Part shown: in pieces, positions 43,660 through 52,117 of the stretch | Position numbering within the stretch: position 1 is the first letter of the stretch | How the letters are laid out: each line of letters opens with the position of its first letter | Source: DATBRG01 sp036560445 | Lineage (GTDB): Bacteria; Pseudomonadota; Gammaproteobacteria; Burkholderiales; Methylophilaceae | Length of the DNA: 64,000 nt | NCBI GenBank assembly: GCA_036560445.1 | Contig: DATBRG010000027.1 | Location: 58,474-122,473 of the forward strand | Direction of reading: 5' to 3' | The notes under the pieces: model-generated | Database searches by the model: none | What the model was told of the DNA's origin: nothing | What the model saw: only the letters and a program-made list of their open reading frames with translations | Program-made: the position numbers and the translations under genes

Positions 43660-44358
43660 TTACTTTTCTGATATTGGCCGTGCACCAAAAATGGCTGAGC
43701 CTATACGTACGATTGTCGCACCCTCTGCGATGGCTGCGGCAAAATCTTCTGACATGCCCATGGAGAGCGTGTCCAACTTCAGGCCTCTGTTTTGCAATAC
43801 TTCATAGGCCAAACGTACCATTTTAAATTGCTGTCGCTGTAATTCAATATCTGTTGTGGGCGCAGGGATGGCCATGAGCCCGCGCAATTGCAAGCGCGGT
43901 AGCCTGCTGGTAATAGCATCCGCCAGCGCATCTAGCTCGGTTGGCAACACACCACTTTTGCTGGCCTCATTACTCACATTGATTTGAATGCATATTTGCA
44001 GCGGCGGTAAATGGTCCGGGCGTGCCGCGTTCAGGCGCTCAGCGATTTTTAACCTGTCTACACCATGCACCCAGGCAAAGTGTTGCGCAATCGGTTGTGT
44101 TTTGTTGCTCTGGATCGGCCCGATAAAGTGCCATTCGATAGCGAGGTCTTTAAGTTTGGCCTGCTTATCCAGTGCCTCCTGCAGGTAGTTTTCGCCAAAC
44201 GTAGCCTGGCCGGCAGCAAATGCAGCGCGAATATCTGCCGCTGGATGTGCTTTGCTTACCGCCAGCAGCATGACATCTTGCGGATGTCGCCCAGCATTGC
44301 GCGACGCGCTCTGGATAAGCATTCGCACAGCTTGCAAGCGTTCACTAATTGTGGTCAT
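43660..44358 (-). CDS. yggS: Pyridoxal phosphate homeostasis protein YggS
   Basis: YggS (COG0325) binds pyridoxal 5'-phosphate without known enzymatic activity and keeps vitamin B6 and amino acid pools balanced. The 232-residue single-domain TIM barrel has the PLP lysine in MLLAVSKAHPA and the phosphate-binding end in LSMGMSEDFAAAIAEGATIVRIGSAIFG. It is divergent from pilT by 44 bp, an arrangement common in beta- and gammaproteobacteria. Confidence 0.96.
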   Translation of the reverse strand: MTTISERLQAVRMLIQSASRNAGRHPQDVMLLAVSKAHPAADIRAAFAAGQATFGENYLQEALDKQAKLKDLAIEWHFIGPIQSNKTQPIAQHFAWVHGVDRLKIAERLNAARPDHLPPLQICIQINVSNEASKSGVLPTELDALADAITSRLPRLQLRGLMAIPAPTTDIELQRQQFKMVRLAYEVLQNRGLKLDTLSMGMSEDFAAAIAEGATIVRIGSAIFGARPISEK

Positions 44359-44402
44359 AATCTACGCATTCTCATCAGCAAAAATTATAACAGGAGCAAC
44401 CC

Positions 44403-45443
44403 GTGGATATTTCGGATTTACTGGCATTCTCAGTCAAAAACAAAGCTTCCGACTTGCACCTGTCTGCCGGCCTGCCGCCGATGATTCGCGTGCATGGTGA
44501 CGTGCGCAAGATCAATGTGCCTGCGATGGAACACAGCCAGGTGCATGACATGGTGTATGACATCATGAATGATGGTCAGCGTAAGGTGTATGAAGAAACG
44601 CTGGAGTGCGACTTTTCATTTGAGATTCCTAACCTGGCGCGTTTCCGCGTCAATGCTTTTAACCATAACCGTGGCTCCGGTGCGGTGTTCCGGACCATTC
44701 CATCGAAAATCCTCTCGCTGGAACAGCTCAACTGCCCACCAATTTTCAAAGACATCGCCAATACGCCGCGCGGTATCGTGCTCGTTACCGGGCCTACCGG
44801 TTCCGGCAAATCCACCACACTGGCAGCCATGGTGGATTATGTGAATGAAAACGAGTTTGGCCACATCTTGACGGTAGAAGACCCGATCGAGTTCGTGCAC
44901 CAATCCAAGAAATGCCTGATTAACCAGCGCGAGGTCGGCCCACATACGCTGTCTTTCGCTAATGCGCTTCGCTCTGCCTTGCGTGAAGACCCGGACGTAA
45001 TCCTAGTGGGCGAAATGCGCGATCTCGAAACCATACGTCTGGCGCTCTCTGCAGCAGAAACAGGCCACTTGGTATTCGGCACCTTGCATACCAGCTCGGC
45101 AGCTAAAACCGTGGACCGTATCGTTGACGTGTTCCCCGCGGCAGAAAAGGAAATGGTGCGCTCCATGTTATCCGAATCGCTGCGCGCTGTTATCTCGCAA
45201 ACGCTGTGCAAGACCAAGGATGAACAGGGTCGTGTGGCTGCGCACGAGATCATGATAGGTACGCCAGCGATCCGTAACCTCATTCGTGAAAACAAGATTG
45301 CACAGATGTATTCTTCCATCCAGACCGGCCAGAATGTCGGCATGCAGACACTGGACCAGAACCTGCAAGACTTGGTCAGGCGCAACATCATCTCGCTGGG
45401 TGAGGCGCGCGGCAAGGCTGCAAATAAAGAAACATTTGCCTGA
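44403..45443 (+). CDS. pilT: Type IV pilus retraction ATPase PilT
   Basis: PilT depolymerises the pilus, giving twitching force and DNA uptake. The 346-residue protein has Walker A GPTGSGKST, Asp box DPDVILVGEMRD, His box GTLHTSSAAKT and the PilT-specific C-terminal motif AIRNLIRE needed for retraction. The start is GTG with AGGAG 7 bp upstream. pilU follows at 58 bp. It is divergent from yggS. Confidence 0.98.
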   Translation: MDISDLLAFSVKNKASDLHLSAGLPPMIRVHGDVRKINVPAMEHSQVHDMVYDIMNDGQRKVYEETLECDFSFEIPNLARFRVNAFNHNRGSGAVFRTIPSKILSLEQLNCPPIFKDIANTPRGIVLVTGPTGSGKSTTLAAMVDYVNENEFGHILTVEDPIEFVHQSKKCLINQREVGPHTLSFANALRSALREDPDVILVGEMRDLETIRLALSAAETGHLVFGTLHTSSAAKTVDRIVDVFPAAEKEMVRSMLSESLRAVISQTLCKTKDEQGRVAAHEIMIGTPAIRNLIRENKIAQMYSSIQTGQNVGMQTLDQNLQDLVRRNIISLGEARGKAANKETFA

Positions 45444-45501
45444 TAAGCTTCAGGATATCGTTCGCTAACTTACACAAGATTTAAAAAATAGGGTTTACAT
45501 C

Positions 45502-46638
45502 ATGGAACAAGGCCAGGCAGAAAAATTTGTATTCGATTTGTTACGCATGATGATTGCAAAAAAGGCTTCCGACCTTTTCATTACTGCAGGTTTCCCGCCC
45601 GCCATGAAGGTCGATGGCAAGATGACACCAGTGACTAACCAAGCACTGACGGCGCAGCAGGCCAAGGAGATTGCGCGCTCCATCATGAATGACAAGCAGG
45701 CATCAGAATTTGATGCCACCAAGGAATGTAATTTCGCCATTGGTATTCCCGGCGTCGCACGTTTCCGCGTCAATGCTTTCGTACAGCGCAGTTCTACTGG
45801 ACTGGTGTTCCGGACGATTACTACCAAGATTCCAAAGTTCGAGGATCTGGGTTTGCCAGAGGTGCTGAAGGAAATCGCCATGACCAAGCGTGGTCTGGTT
45901 ATTTTCGTCGGTGGCACCGGCTCCGGTAAATCGACCTCTCTAGCAGCCATGATAGGTTACCGTAACGAGAACAGTTACGGCCACATCATCACGATTGAAG
46001 ACCCGGTTGAGTTTGTACACGATCACAAGAATTGCGTGATTACGCAGCGCGAGGTTGGCGTAGATACTGACAGCTGGTTTGCTGCACTGAAGAATACGCT
46101 GCGCCAGGCGCCAGATGTTATTCTCATCGGCGAAATCCGCGACCGTGAGACCATGGATTACGCTATCGCCTTTGCCGAAACCGGCCACCTATGCATGGCC
46201 ACGCTGCATGCCAACAGTACCAATCAGGCGCTGGACCGTATCATCAACTTCTTCCCGGAAGAGCGACGTCACCAGTTGCTCATGGATTTGTCCCTTAACG
46301 TGCGGGCGTTTGTTTCACAACGGCTGATTCCAAAGCGCGAAGGCAAGGGCCGCGCCGCAGCTATGGAAATCATGATCAATTCACCGCTGATTTCCGACCT
46401 GATCTTTAAGGGTGAGGTGCATGAGATCAAGGAGATCATCGCTAAGTCACGCGAGCTCGGCATGCAGACTTTTGACCAGGCATTATTTGACTTACACGAG
46501 GCTGATGAAATCACTTTTGAAGATGCTTTGCGTAACGCGGATTCGGTGAACGACCTGCGCCTGCAGATCAAGCTCAAGGGTAAGGATGCCAAGGACAAGG
46601 ATCTATCTGCTGGCCTGGACAATCTGGGCATTGTTTAG
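45502..46638 (+). CDS. pilU: PilT-like accessory retraction ATPase PilU
   Basis: PilU is a PilT paralogue that adds force to PilT-driven retraction and cannot usually replace it. The 378-residue protein has Walker A GGTGSGKST, Asp box APDVILIGEIRDRET and His box ATLHANSTNQALDRI, and the usual PilU C-terminal tail. The PilT motif AIRNLIRE is replaced by LISDLIFKGE, the PilU pattern. It is co-transcribed with pilT. Confidence 0.97.
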   Translation: MEQGQAEKFVFDLLRMMIAKKASDLFITAGFPPAMKVDGKMTPVTNQALTAQQAKEIARSIMNDKQASEFDATKECNFAIGIPGVARFRVNAFVQRSSTGLVFRTITTKIPKFEDLGLPEVLKEIAMTKRGLVIFVGGTGSGKSTSLAAMIGYRNENSYGHIITIEDPVEFVHDHKNCVITQREVGVDTDSWFAALKNTLRQAPDVILIGEIRDRETMDYAIAFAETGHLCMATLHANSTNQALDRIINFFPEERRHQLLMDLSLNVRAFVSQRLIPKREGKGRAAAMEIMINSPLISDLIFKGEVHEIKEIIAKSRELGMQTFDQALFDLHEADEITFEDALRNADSVNDLRLQIKLKGKDAKDKDLSAGLDNLGIV

Positions 46639-46671
46639 GGCTATATCGTTGCCAAACCCTCAAAGAATTTG

Positions 46672-47643
46672 ATGAGTATGCACAGAAAGTCCCTGATAAG
46701 GCAGTTGATGGTAGTCTTTTGCCTGCTGGCTTTTAGCGCCTGTACCATGCCTACGGTGCCGAACAAGCTCAAGTTATGGAGCAGTACGCCCAAAGCGCAA
46801 ATCACCGTCATATACGATGCTTTCGGCGAACCATTAGGCATGAAACATGATTGGGGTTATGCCGCACTTATTGAGTATGACGGTAAGCGTATCCTGTTTG
46901 ATACAGGCGGCAACCCGGAGATACTCAAGCGTAATGCCAAGATTAAGAAGATTGATCTATCCAAGCTGGATTTCGTTGTAATATCCCATAGGCATAGTGA
47001 CCATATCGGTGGTCTAAGCTATGTGCTGGAGGAGAATCCCAAGGTCAAGATTTATGCACCAAAGGAGAATTTCGGCATCTTCGGTTCATCCTTGCCAAGT
47101 AGCTTCTATCGCAAGGAAGAGTCGCTCAAGCCGGATTCCCGTTATTACGGCGGCAACCCGCCAGTCACCATGAAATTTGGTAGCGCATGGCCTGAAGCCA
47201 GATTCGAGCTGATTGAGAACACTACCGAGATTGTTCCCAATATCCATCTGATATCGCTGATTTCAGATAAGCCAGGTACACAGGAGTTGCGCGAATTATC
47301 TCTGGCCATTGATACGCCGAATGGGCTGGTGCTGGTGGTTGGTTGTTCGCATCCGGGGATAGACCGCATTGTGGAGGCTGCCAGCGCTATCAACAAGCAT
47401 ATCCATCTGATTGCTGGTGGATTCCATCTATTGCAGGCGAGTGATGCCGAAATCAACAAGGTTGCGACCTTGCTACACGATACCTACAAGGTGGATTACC
47501 TTGCCCCCGGCCACTGCACCGGCGAGCCGGCTTTCCTCGCGCTGAAACGGTTATTTGCCGAGCATTATATCTATGCCGGGCTAGGCAGTGAGATCACCCT
47601 GGACGAGACACCACACCGCATTATCGATCAGGGCTGGCTATAG
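46672..47643 (+). CDS. Exported metallo-beta-lactamase-fold protein (COG1237-like), probable lipoprotein
   Basis: This 323-residue protein has a signal sequence ending in a near-canonical lipobox (AFSAC, Cys24), so it is probably a periplasm-facing lipoprotein. The MBL metal motif is SHRHSDHIGG, with further ligands in VVGCSHPG, AGGFHLL and APGHCTGEPA. This ligand pattern matches the COG1237 group, annotated in some archaea as a dihydropterin-related synthase; that name should not be carried over to an exported protein. ATG 46672 is chosen, though TTG 46669 and ATG 46678 are possible. It follows pilU by 33 bp and may share its transcript. Confidence 0.78.
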   Translation: MSMHRKSLIRQLMVVFCLLAFSACTMPTVPNKLKLWSSTPKAQITVIYDAFGEPLGMKHDWGYAALIEYDGKRILFDTGGNPEILKRNAKIKKIDLSKLDFVVISHRHSDHIGGLSYVLEENPKVKIYAPKENFGIFGSSLPSSFYRKEESLKPDSRYYGGNPPVTMKFGSAWPEARFELIENTTEIVPNIHLISLISDKPGTQELRELSLAIDTPNGLVLVVGCSHPGIDRIVEAASAINKHIHLIAGGFHLLQASDAEINKVATLLHDTYKVDYLAPGHCTGEPAFLALKRLFAEHYIYAGLGSEITLDETPHRIIDQGWL

Positions 47644-47648
47644 CTCGG

Positions 47649-48305
47649 TTATAAATCAAAAAGCGGCTTGCGCCCAACGTAGCTTTCCAGCATTCGTAAT
47701 TCATCGTCGGTGTGGCCTGTTACTTCCATGGAATGCATGGACATCTCGCCATTGCTATCCGGGGTGACTTCATGGGCATTGTGGTGGGTGGCCATAATCT
47801 GCTCAACATGATGCCCGATACGTAAATCTGTATGGCCATAGCAGGTGCAGGTATAAAGCCGGTGTGGCTCGGCGCTGGCATAGACGGCGGTTCCGCGTAT
47901 GCCTATGGTCGCAGTATTGGTGACAATATGCGTAGTTTTACTGCGCTTGCCGAAGACTCCAAGTAGCGATCCGGTAAGCAGCCGCAGGCTTGAAGCTATC
48001 AAGCTATTGTGCCCTTTAATCTCCAGTGCAGTGCCTTCGCGTAGCAGGTATGCGTCGCTGCCTATGCTCATTGCCAGCTTGCCGCCGTAGGACACTACTA
48101 TATGGTCGCCTACACGGATTCTGGAAGCCAATGACGCTGGTCGGTTATTGATATACACCAAGCCTTCCAGCAGGTGAATATTGGAGGCAGCTTGTGCTTG
48201 AGTCGGCAACCATAAAAGTAATGGCGCGATAGCCGAGGTCGCCAGAAAGCGGCGTCGCGATGGGTTTGTTATTGAGGCTTTCGCATAAGACAGACGTTTA
48301 CGCAT
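47649..48305 (-). CDS. Exported FecR-domain protein with Tat-like signal
   Basis: This 218-residue protein has a Tat-like signal (SRRRFLATSAIAP at 16-28, a twin-arginine variant) followed by a FecR-type beta domain (about 42-145, including TNTATIGIRGTAVYA). The C-terminal part carries a Cys-Thr-Cys (C153, C155) and a histidine cluster (H165, H166, H174, H175, H178) that could bind a metal. It has no membrane anchor or sigma regulator partner, unlike classical FecR. A good AGGTGAT site precedes the ATG. It is convergent with the MBL protein, with 5 bp between stops. Function unknown. Confidence 0.75.
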   Translation of the reverse strand: MRKRLSYAKASITNPSRRRFLATSAIAPLLLWLPTQAQAASNIHLLEGLVYINNRPASLASRIRVGDHIVVSYGGKLAMSIGSDAYLLREGTALEIKGHNSLIASSLRLLTGSLLGVFGKRSKTTHIVTNTATIGIRGTAVYASAEPHRLYTCTCYGHTDLRIGHHVEQIMATHHNAHEVTPDSNGEMSMHSMEVTGHTDDELRMLESYVGRKPLFDL

Positions 48306-48347
48306 TGCTGATCACCTCACTTTAATAATGTTAGATTTATTTGAAAA

Positions 48348-48776
48348 CTATATCGCGGCTAGATCGCTGCCGCAGTGTTTGCATTTAATAGCCTCGAATT
48401 TAACTTCTTCAGCGCAAAATGGGCATTTCTTTGTGTCTTGGATGATTGCGGATTTTGCAGGGGCCTCACCTGACATAGACATTGCCATTTCGTCATCTAT
48501 TGATATTTTATTGTGTATCTCAACCCAGCCTTTTTTAAGATACGAATCTCTAATAGCAGATTCGGCCACAAAAGCGAACCCTATATTTATTGCAAACATA
48601 AAAAGACTGGCTGCTTCTCCAAAAACACTAAAAAGAAATAATGCAGCAAATATATAAATCAACAAATAAGCCCATAGTCCATTTGCCAATATATAAAACA
48701 CGCCGAAAATAAACATCCAAAGCCCCGGGACCTTCTTCTCAACTATATAGCCATTTTCAGGATTCTTGAATTGCAT
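48348..48776 (-). CDS. Small membrane protein with C-terminal zinc ribbon
   Basis: I do not recognise a named family. The 142-residue protein has two to three hydrophobic helices (about residues 18-75) and a C-terminal zinc ribbon with four cysteines (CPFCAEEVKFEAIKCKHCGSDL). The AAGGA site before the ATG is good. Base composition is markedly AT-rich compared with flanking genes, which suggests later arrival. Zinc-ribbon membrane proteins of this sort occur widely as accessory genes of unknown use. It lies between the FecR-domain gene and the pyrimidine run, with 104 bp of featureless DNA upstream. Confidence 0.75.
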   Translation of the reverse strand: MQFKNPENGYIVEKKVPGLWMFIFGVFYILANGLWAYLLIYIFAALFLFSVFGEAASLFMFAINIGFAFVAESAIRDSYLKKGWVEIHNKISIDDEMAMSMSGEAPAKSAIIQDTKKCPFCAEEVKFEAIKCKHCGSDLAAI

Positions 48777-48880
48777 TATTAAATCCTTTCAGTCTGTTTC
48801 TGAGCTGGCCTGAGTGTCAAATGTCGACAATGCCAGCAGTAGGATAAATAGCGGGTTTAGTCGACGCAAGGCTTATTCCT

Positions 48881-50155
48881 TCATGCCTGATATACCGTAT
48901 GACCATGTAACAAGGTGTAACGCACCCTGCCAGCTAACTCAAGGCCAAGGAAGGGGCTATTCTTGCCTTGGCTGATTAGGCTGGATGGCTCAATCTTCCA
49001 ATATTGTTCAGGGTCAAAAATGCAAATATCGGCATCTGAATTCAAACCCAGATGGCCCCGATCTATGCCCAACACGGCAGCAGGGGCAGAAGTGATGCGA
49101 GCGAGCGCAGTGGGCAGTGATACTTTGCGTTCGGCAGCCCATTTCAGGGTTAACGGCAAGAGTAGTTCAAGCCCGGTTGCGCCCGGCTCAGCCTCGGCGA
49201 ACGTTGATAATTTAGCGTCGTCATCCACTGGTGTATGGTCGGAACAGACGGCGCTAATAGTGCCATCTGCCAGGCCTGAGCTTAGGGCGTCACGGTCGCG
49301 TTGACTACGTAATGGCGGCTTAAGGTGGCAGTTGGTGTCAAAGAAACCGATATCGTGTTCGGTCAGGTGCAAATGGTTGGCAGAAATGTCGGCAGTGACA
49401 GGTAGTCCTTGCTGTTTGGCTTCACGTAGCATAGTGACACTTTCTGCACTGGATAAACGGCACACATGAACCTTGGCGCCAGTCTCGCGGGCGATACGCA
49501 GGATACTGGCCAGAGCGAGTGTTTCCGCTGCTGCTGGGATGCCTTTCAGCCCCAGTCTTGCAGCCACCTCGCCGTCATGAGCGACGCCATTTCTAGCTAG
49601 ATAAGGTTCCTCAGGGCGCAGCCATACGGTGAAGCCAAAAGTGGCCGCATACTGCATGGCACGCCAAAGTACCTGCGTGTCCATGATGGCCGTATCAGCT
49701 TGTGAGAAGCCCAGGCAGCCAGCTTCGGTCAACTCGCACATTTCGGTGAGTTCCTTGCCAGCCAGTTGTGTGGTCAATGCGCCCAGTGGGTAAACATGGG
49801 CCAGGTTCAGTTGTTTGGCGCGGTGTTTAAGCATCTCCACCAGGCCTGGCTCGTCTAGCACCGGGTCAGTATCAGGTGGGCAGGCGAGACTGGTGATGCC
49901 GCCCGCTGCTGCGGCTTGCATCTCGGTTTCCAGCGTAGCTTTGTATTCGAACCCCGGTTCACGCAATCTGGCGGAGAGGTCGACCAGGCCTGGGCACACA
50001 ACCAGGCCTTTGGCATCAATCACCTGGTTCGCGGAAAAGCCATCTGGAGCCTTGCCTATACCGACAATTTTGCCGGCAGCGATGAACAGGTCATGTTTAC
50101 CATCGATATTATTTTTTGGGTCGATCAGGCGACCATTTTTAATCTGGATTTTCAT
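48881..50155 (-). CDS. pyrX: Non-catalytic dihydroorotase homologue (PyrC'/PyrX), ATCase partner
   Basis: This 424-residue protein has the class I dihydroorotase fold but has lost its metal site. The usual DxHxHxR reads DLSARLR, with Ser61 and Arg63 for both histidines. Two later histidines are arginine (R180 in VWLRPEEP, R233 in HVCRLSS), and the bridging-residue loop is SQAD; only the late Asp (SDHTP) remains. Inactive homologues like this are known in Pseudomonas and relatives, where they are needed to assemble aspartate transcarbamoylase. The start overlaps the pyrB stop by 1 nt. An active dihydroorotase must be encoded elsewhere. Confidence 0.93.
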   Translation of the reverse strand: MKIQIKNGRLIDPKNNIDGKHDLFIAAGKIVGIGKAPDGFSANQVIDAKGLVVCPGLVDLSARLREPGFEYKATLETEMQAAAAGGITSLACPPDTDPVLDEPGLVEMLKHRAKQLNLAHVYPLGALTTQLAGKELTEMCELTEAGCLGFSQADTAIMDTQVLWRAMQYAATFGFTVWLRPEEPYLARNGVAHDGEVAARLGLKGIPAAAETLALASILRIARETGAKVHVCRLSSAESVTMLREAKQQGLPVTADISANHLHLTEHDIGFFDTNCHLKPPLRSQRDRDALSSGLADGTISAVCSDHTPVDDDAKLSTFAEAEPGATGLELLLPLTLKWAAERKVSLPTALARITSAPAAVLGIDRGHLGLNSDADICIFDPEQYWKIEPSSLISQGKNSPFLGLELAGRVRYTLLHGHTVYQA

Positions 50156-51105
50156 TAGCTGTTCCCTGCCAATATGCTCATTACCGCCATGCGCACGGCG
50201 ATACCATAGGTGACCTGTGGCAATATCACCGACTGGCTGCCATCGGCTACGGCAGAGTCGATCTCCACGCCGCGATTCATCGGCCCGGGATGCATGACAA
50301 TCGCATCTGGCTTTGCCAGCGCCAGTTTTTCCTGCGTGAGACCATAAGTCTTGAAATACTCCTGCGCACTTGGCAGCAGGGCGCCGCTCATGCGTTCGTT
50401 CTGTAGGCGTAGCATCATGATGACGTCAACGTCTTTAAGGCCGGCACACATGTCGTGGTAGACCTGTACGCCCAGCCTTTCTACATTTTCCGGTAATAAA
50501 GTCTTGGGCGCGATGACTCTTACCTCCGGCACTCCGAGCGTTGTCAGCGCATGTATTTCTGACCTGGCGACACGCGAGTGCAGCACATCACCGACTACTG
50601 CGACACGCAGGTTATGCATATCCGGCTTGTAGCGGCGTACGGTAAATACATCGAGCAGCCCCTGTGTGGGGTGCGCGTGGCGGCCATCTCCAGCATTGAT
50701 TACGTGGATGTGCGGTGCGACACGGCGGGCAATCAGATGCGCCGCACCGGATTGCGCGTGGCGAACCACGAACATATCGGCATGCATGGCGGTGAGGTTG
50801 TCGACCGTATCCAGTATGGTCTCTCCCTTGGATTGCGAGGAAGTGTTGACGTTAAGGTTGATTACGTCGGCAGACAGCCGCTTGGCGGCGATCTCAAAAG
50901 TGGTACGGGTTCGGGTGCTGTTTTCGAAGAACAGGTTGCATACGGTTTTGCCGCGCAACAGCGGTACTTTTTTGACTTCGCGTTCGGATACGCCAGCGAA
51001 AGATTCAGCGGTGTCCAGAATCTGGTTAAGAATGCTACGGGGGAGGCCCTCTATGGAGAGCAGGTGTTTGAGTTTTCCATCTTGGTCTAGTTGCGGATTA
51101 ATCAT
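50155..51105 (-). CDS. pyrB: Aspartate carbamoyltransferase catalytic subunit
   Basis: PyrB makes carbamoyl aspartate, the second step of pyrimidine synthesis. The 316-residue protein has the carbamoyl-phosphate motif FFENSTRTRTTFEIAAKRL and the aspartate-loop region MMLRLQNERM, with the conserved PGPMNRGVEI late loop. No pyrI regulatory subunit follows; instead an inactive dihydroorotase homologue overlaps it by 1 nt, indicating the dodecameric PyrB/PyrC' type of ATCase. It overlaps pyrR by 1 nt. Confidence 0.97.
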   Translation of the reverse strand: MINPQLDQDGKLKHLLSIEGLPRSILNQILDTAESFAGVSEREVKKVPLLRGKTVCNLFFENSTRTRTTFEIAAKRLSADVINLNVNTSSQSKGETILDTVDNLTAMHADMFVVRHAQSGAAHLIARRVAPHIHVINAGDGRHAHPTQGLLDVFTVRRYKPDMHNLRVAVVGDVLHSRVARSEIHALTTLGVPEVRVIAPKTLLPENVERLGVQVYHDMCAGLKDVDVIMMLRLQNERMSGALLPSAQEYFKTYGLTQEKLALAKPDAIVMHPGPMNRGVEIDSAVADGSQSVILPQVTYGIAVRMAVMSILAGNS

Positions 51106-51614
51106 CAGGACATTTCTTCCAGTTGCAGATAGAAACTGCCATCTTCATGGCGTAGTAATTGCAGGTTTTGCTGTCGAGATAGCGCCATTTCGCAGGCGAC
51201 TATCTGCGGGGCTATCGGCAGTTCGCGCCCGCCACGGTTAACCAGCACGGCGAGGCTGATACTGGCTGGGCGGCCATAGTCAAATAGCTCATTCATCGCT
51301 GCGCGTATGGTGCGGCCTGTGTAAAAAACGTCATCAATCAGGATGATATGCTTGTCCTGCACATCAAAGGGAATCTGCGATGGCCTGGTTTCAGCATGCA
51401 GGCCGCGGCTACCGAAATCGTCGCGGTAGAAGGATACATCCAGTGTGCCATAGGCCAGGTCTTTCCCCAGTATAGGTAACAGGCGCTCGGCAAGCCAGGC
51501 GCCCCCGCTGTGGATACCCACCAGTGCAGTATCGTCATTGATCAGCGGCTTGAGTCTGTCTGCGAGTATATTCAGCAGGGCTTCAGCGTTTGGCAGTTTG
51601 TTATCGGGGTTCAT
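51105..51614 (-). CDS. pyrR: PyrR: pyrimidine operon regulator / uracil phosphoribosyltransferase
   Basis: This 169-residue type I phosphoribosyltransferase has the PRPP motif HIILIDDVFYTGRTIRAAM. In Gram-positive bacteria PyrR binds pyr mRNA and attenuates it. In Gram-negative pyrR-pyrB-pyrC' operons its regulatory role is less clear and it may act chiefly in uracil salvage. I see no PyrR-type anti-antiterminator stem in the short coupled junctions here. It overlaps ruvX by 4 nt and pyrB by 1 nt. Confidence 0.93.
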   Translation of the reverse strand: MNPDNKLPNAEALLNILADRLKPLINDDTALVGIHSGGAWLAERLLPILGKDLAYGTLDVSFYRDDFGSRGLHAETRPSQIPFDVQDKHIILIDDVFYTGRTIRAAMNELFDYGRPASISLAVLVNRGGRELPIAPQIVACEMALSRQQNLQLLRHEDGSFYLQLEEMS

Positions 51615-52099
51615 CTCTGCCCATCAAAGTAAGATTGCAATATGTGCTGTGCCGCGACCTGGTCCAACATAGGTTTTTGCTTGCGCGCCGTTACACCCAT
51701 GGTTTTCAGGGTTTGCTCGGCCTCAACCGATGTCAGGCGTTCATCTACCATGACGACTGGCAGGCCAAAGCGGCCATCGAGGCGACGTGCAAATTTTTTG
51801 CTGAGCAAAGTTAAGGCATGCTCTTCGCCATCCATCGATAAAGGCAAGCCAACGACAAGCAGCGCTGGTTTCCATTCCTTAATCAACTCGGTAATCTGGC
51901 TGAAGCGTTCATCGGTCGCTTCAGTTTCTATAGTAGTCAGCGGGTGGGCGATGCCCAGCATATGTTCACCTACTGCCACGCCTATACGTTTCTCGCCGAA
52001 ATCGAATGCCAGCACTGTGCCATTGGTTCCCAGGCGCTCAGCGAGCTGAGCAGATGAGGTCTGGTCATTATTGATGGTAACGATTTTGGCTGCCTGCAT
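51611..52099 (-). CDS. ruvX: Putative pre-16S rRNA nuclease RuvX/YqgF
   Basis: This RNase H-fold protein is implicated in the final 5' processing of 16S rRNA; earlier it was proposed as a Holliday junction resolvase. The 162-residue protein shows the acidic core residues in LAFDFGEKRIGVAVGE, VGLPLSMDG and MVDERLTSVEAE. An extra 27 residues precede the usual family start, and no internal ATG is available near it. It lies 18 bp after yqgE. The yqgE-ruvX-pyrR-pyrB order is conserved across beta- and gammaproteobacteria. Confidence 0.93.
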   Translation of the reverse strand: MQAAKIVTINNDQTSSAQLAERLGTNGTVLAFDFGEKRIGVAVGEHMLGIAHPLTTIETEATDERFSQITELIKEWKPALLVVGLPLSMDGEEHALTLLSKKFARRLDGRFGLPVVMVDERLTSVEAEQTLKTMGVTARKQKPMLDQVAAQHILQSYFDGQR

Positions 52100-52117
52100 G
52101 GCTATGTTTGCCTGGCC

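Noticed and set aside
46672..47643. Tetrahydromethanopterin biosynthesis enzyme (RFA-P-related synthase)
   Set aside because: COG1237-type ligands tempt this label in a methylotroph, but the signal sequence and lipobox place the protein outside the cytoplasm.
48881..50155. Active dihydroorotase PyrC
   Set aside because: The fold matches, but the HxH pair and two further metal histidines are replaced, so it is listed as the inactive PyrC' partner of PyrB.
50666..51241. 191-codon open frame antisense to pyrB/pyrR
   Set aside because: Shadow of two conserved genes with overlapping starts; no motif of its own.
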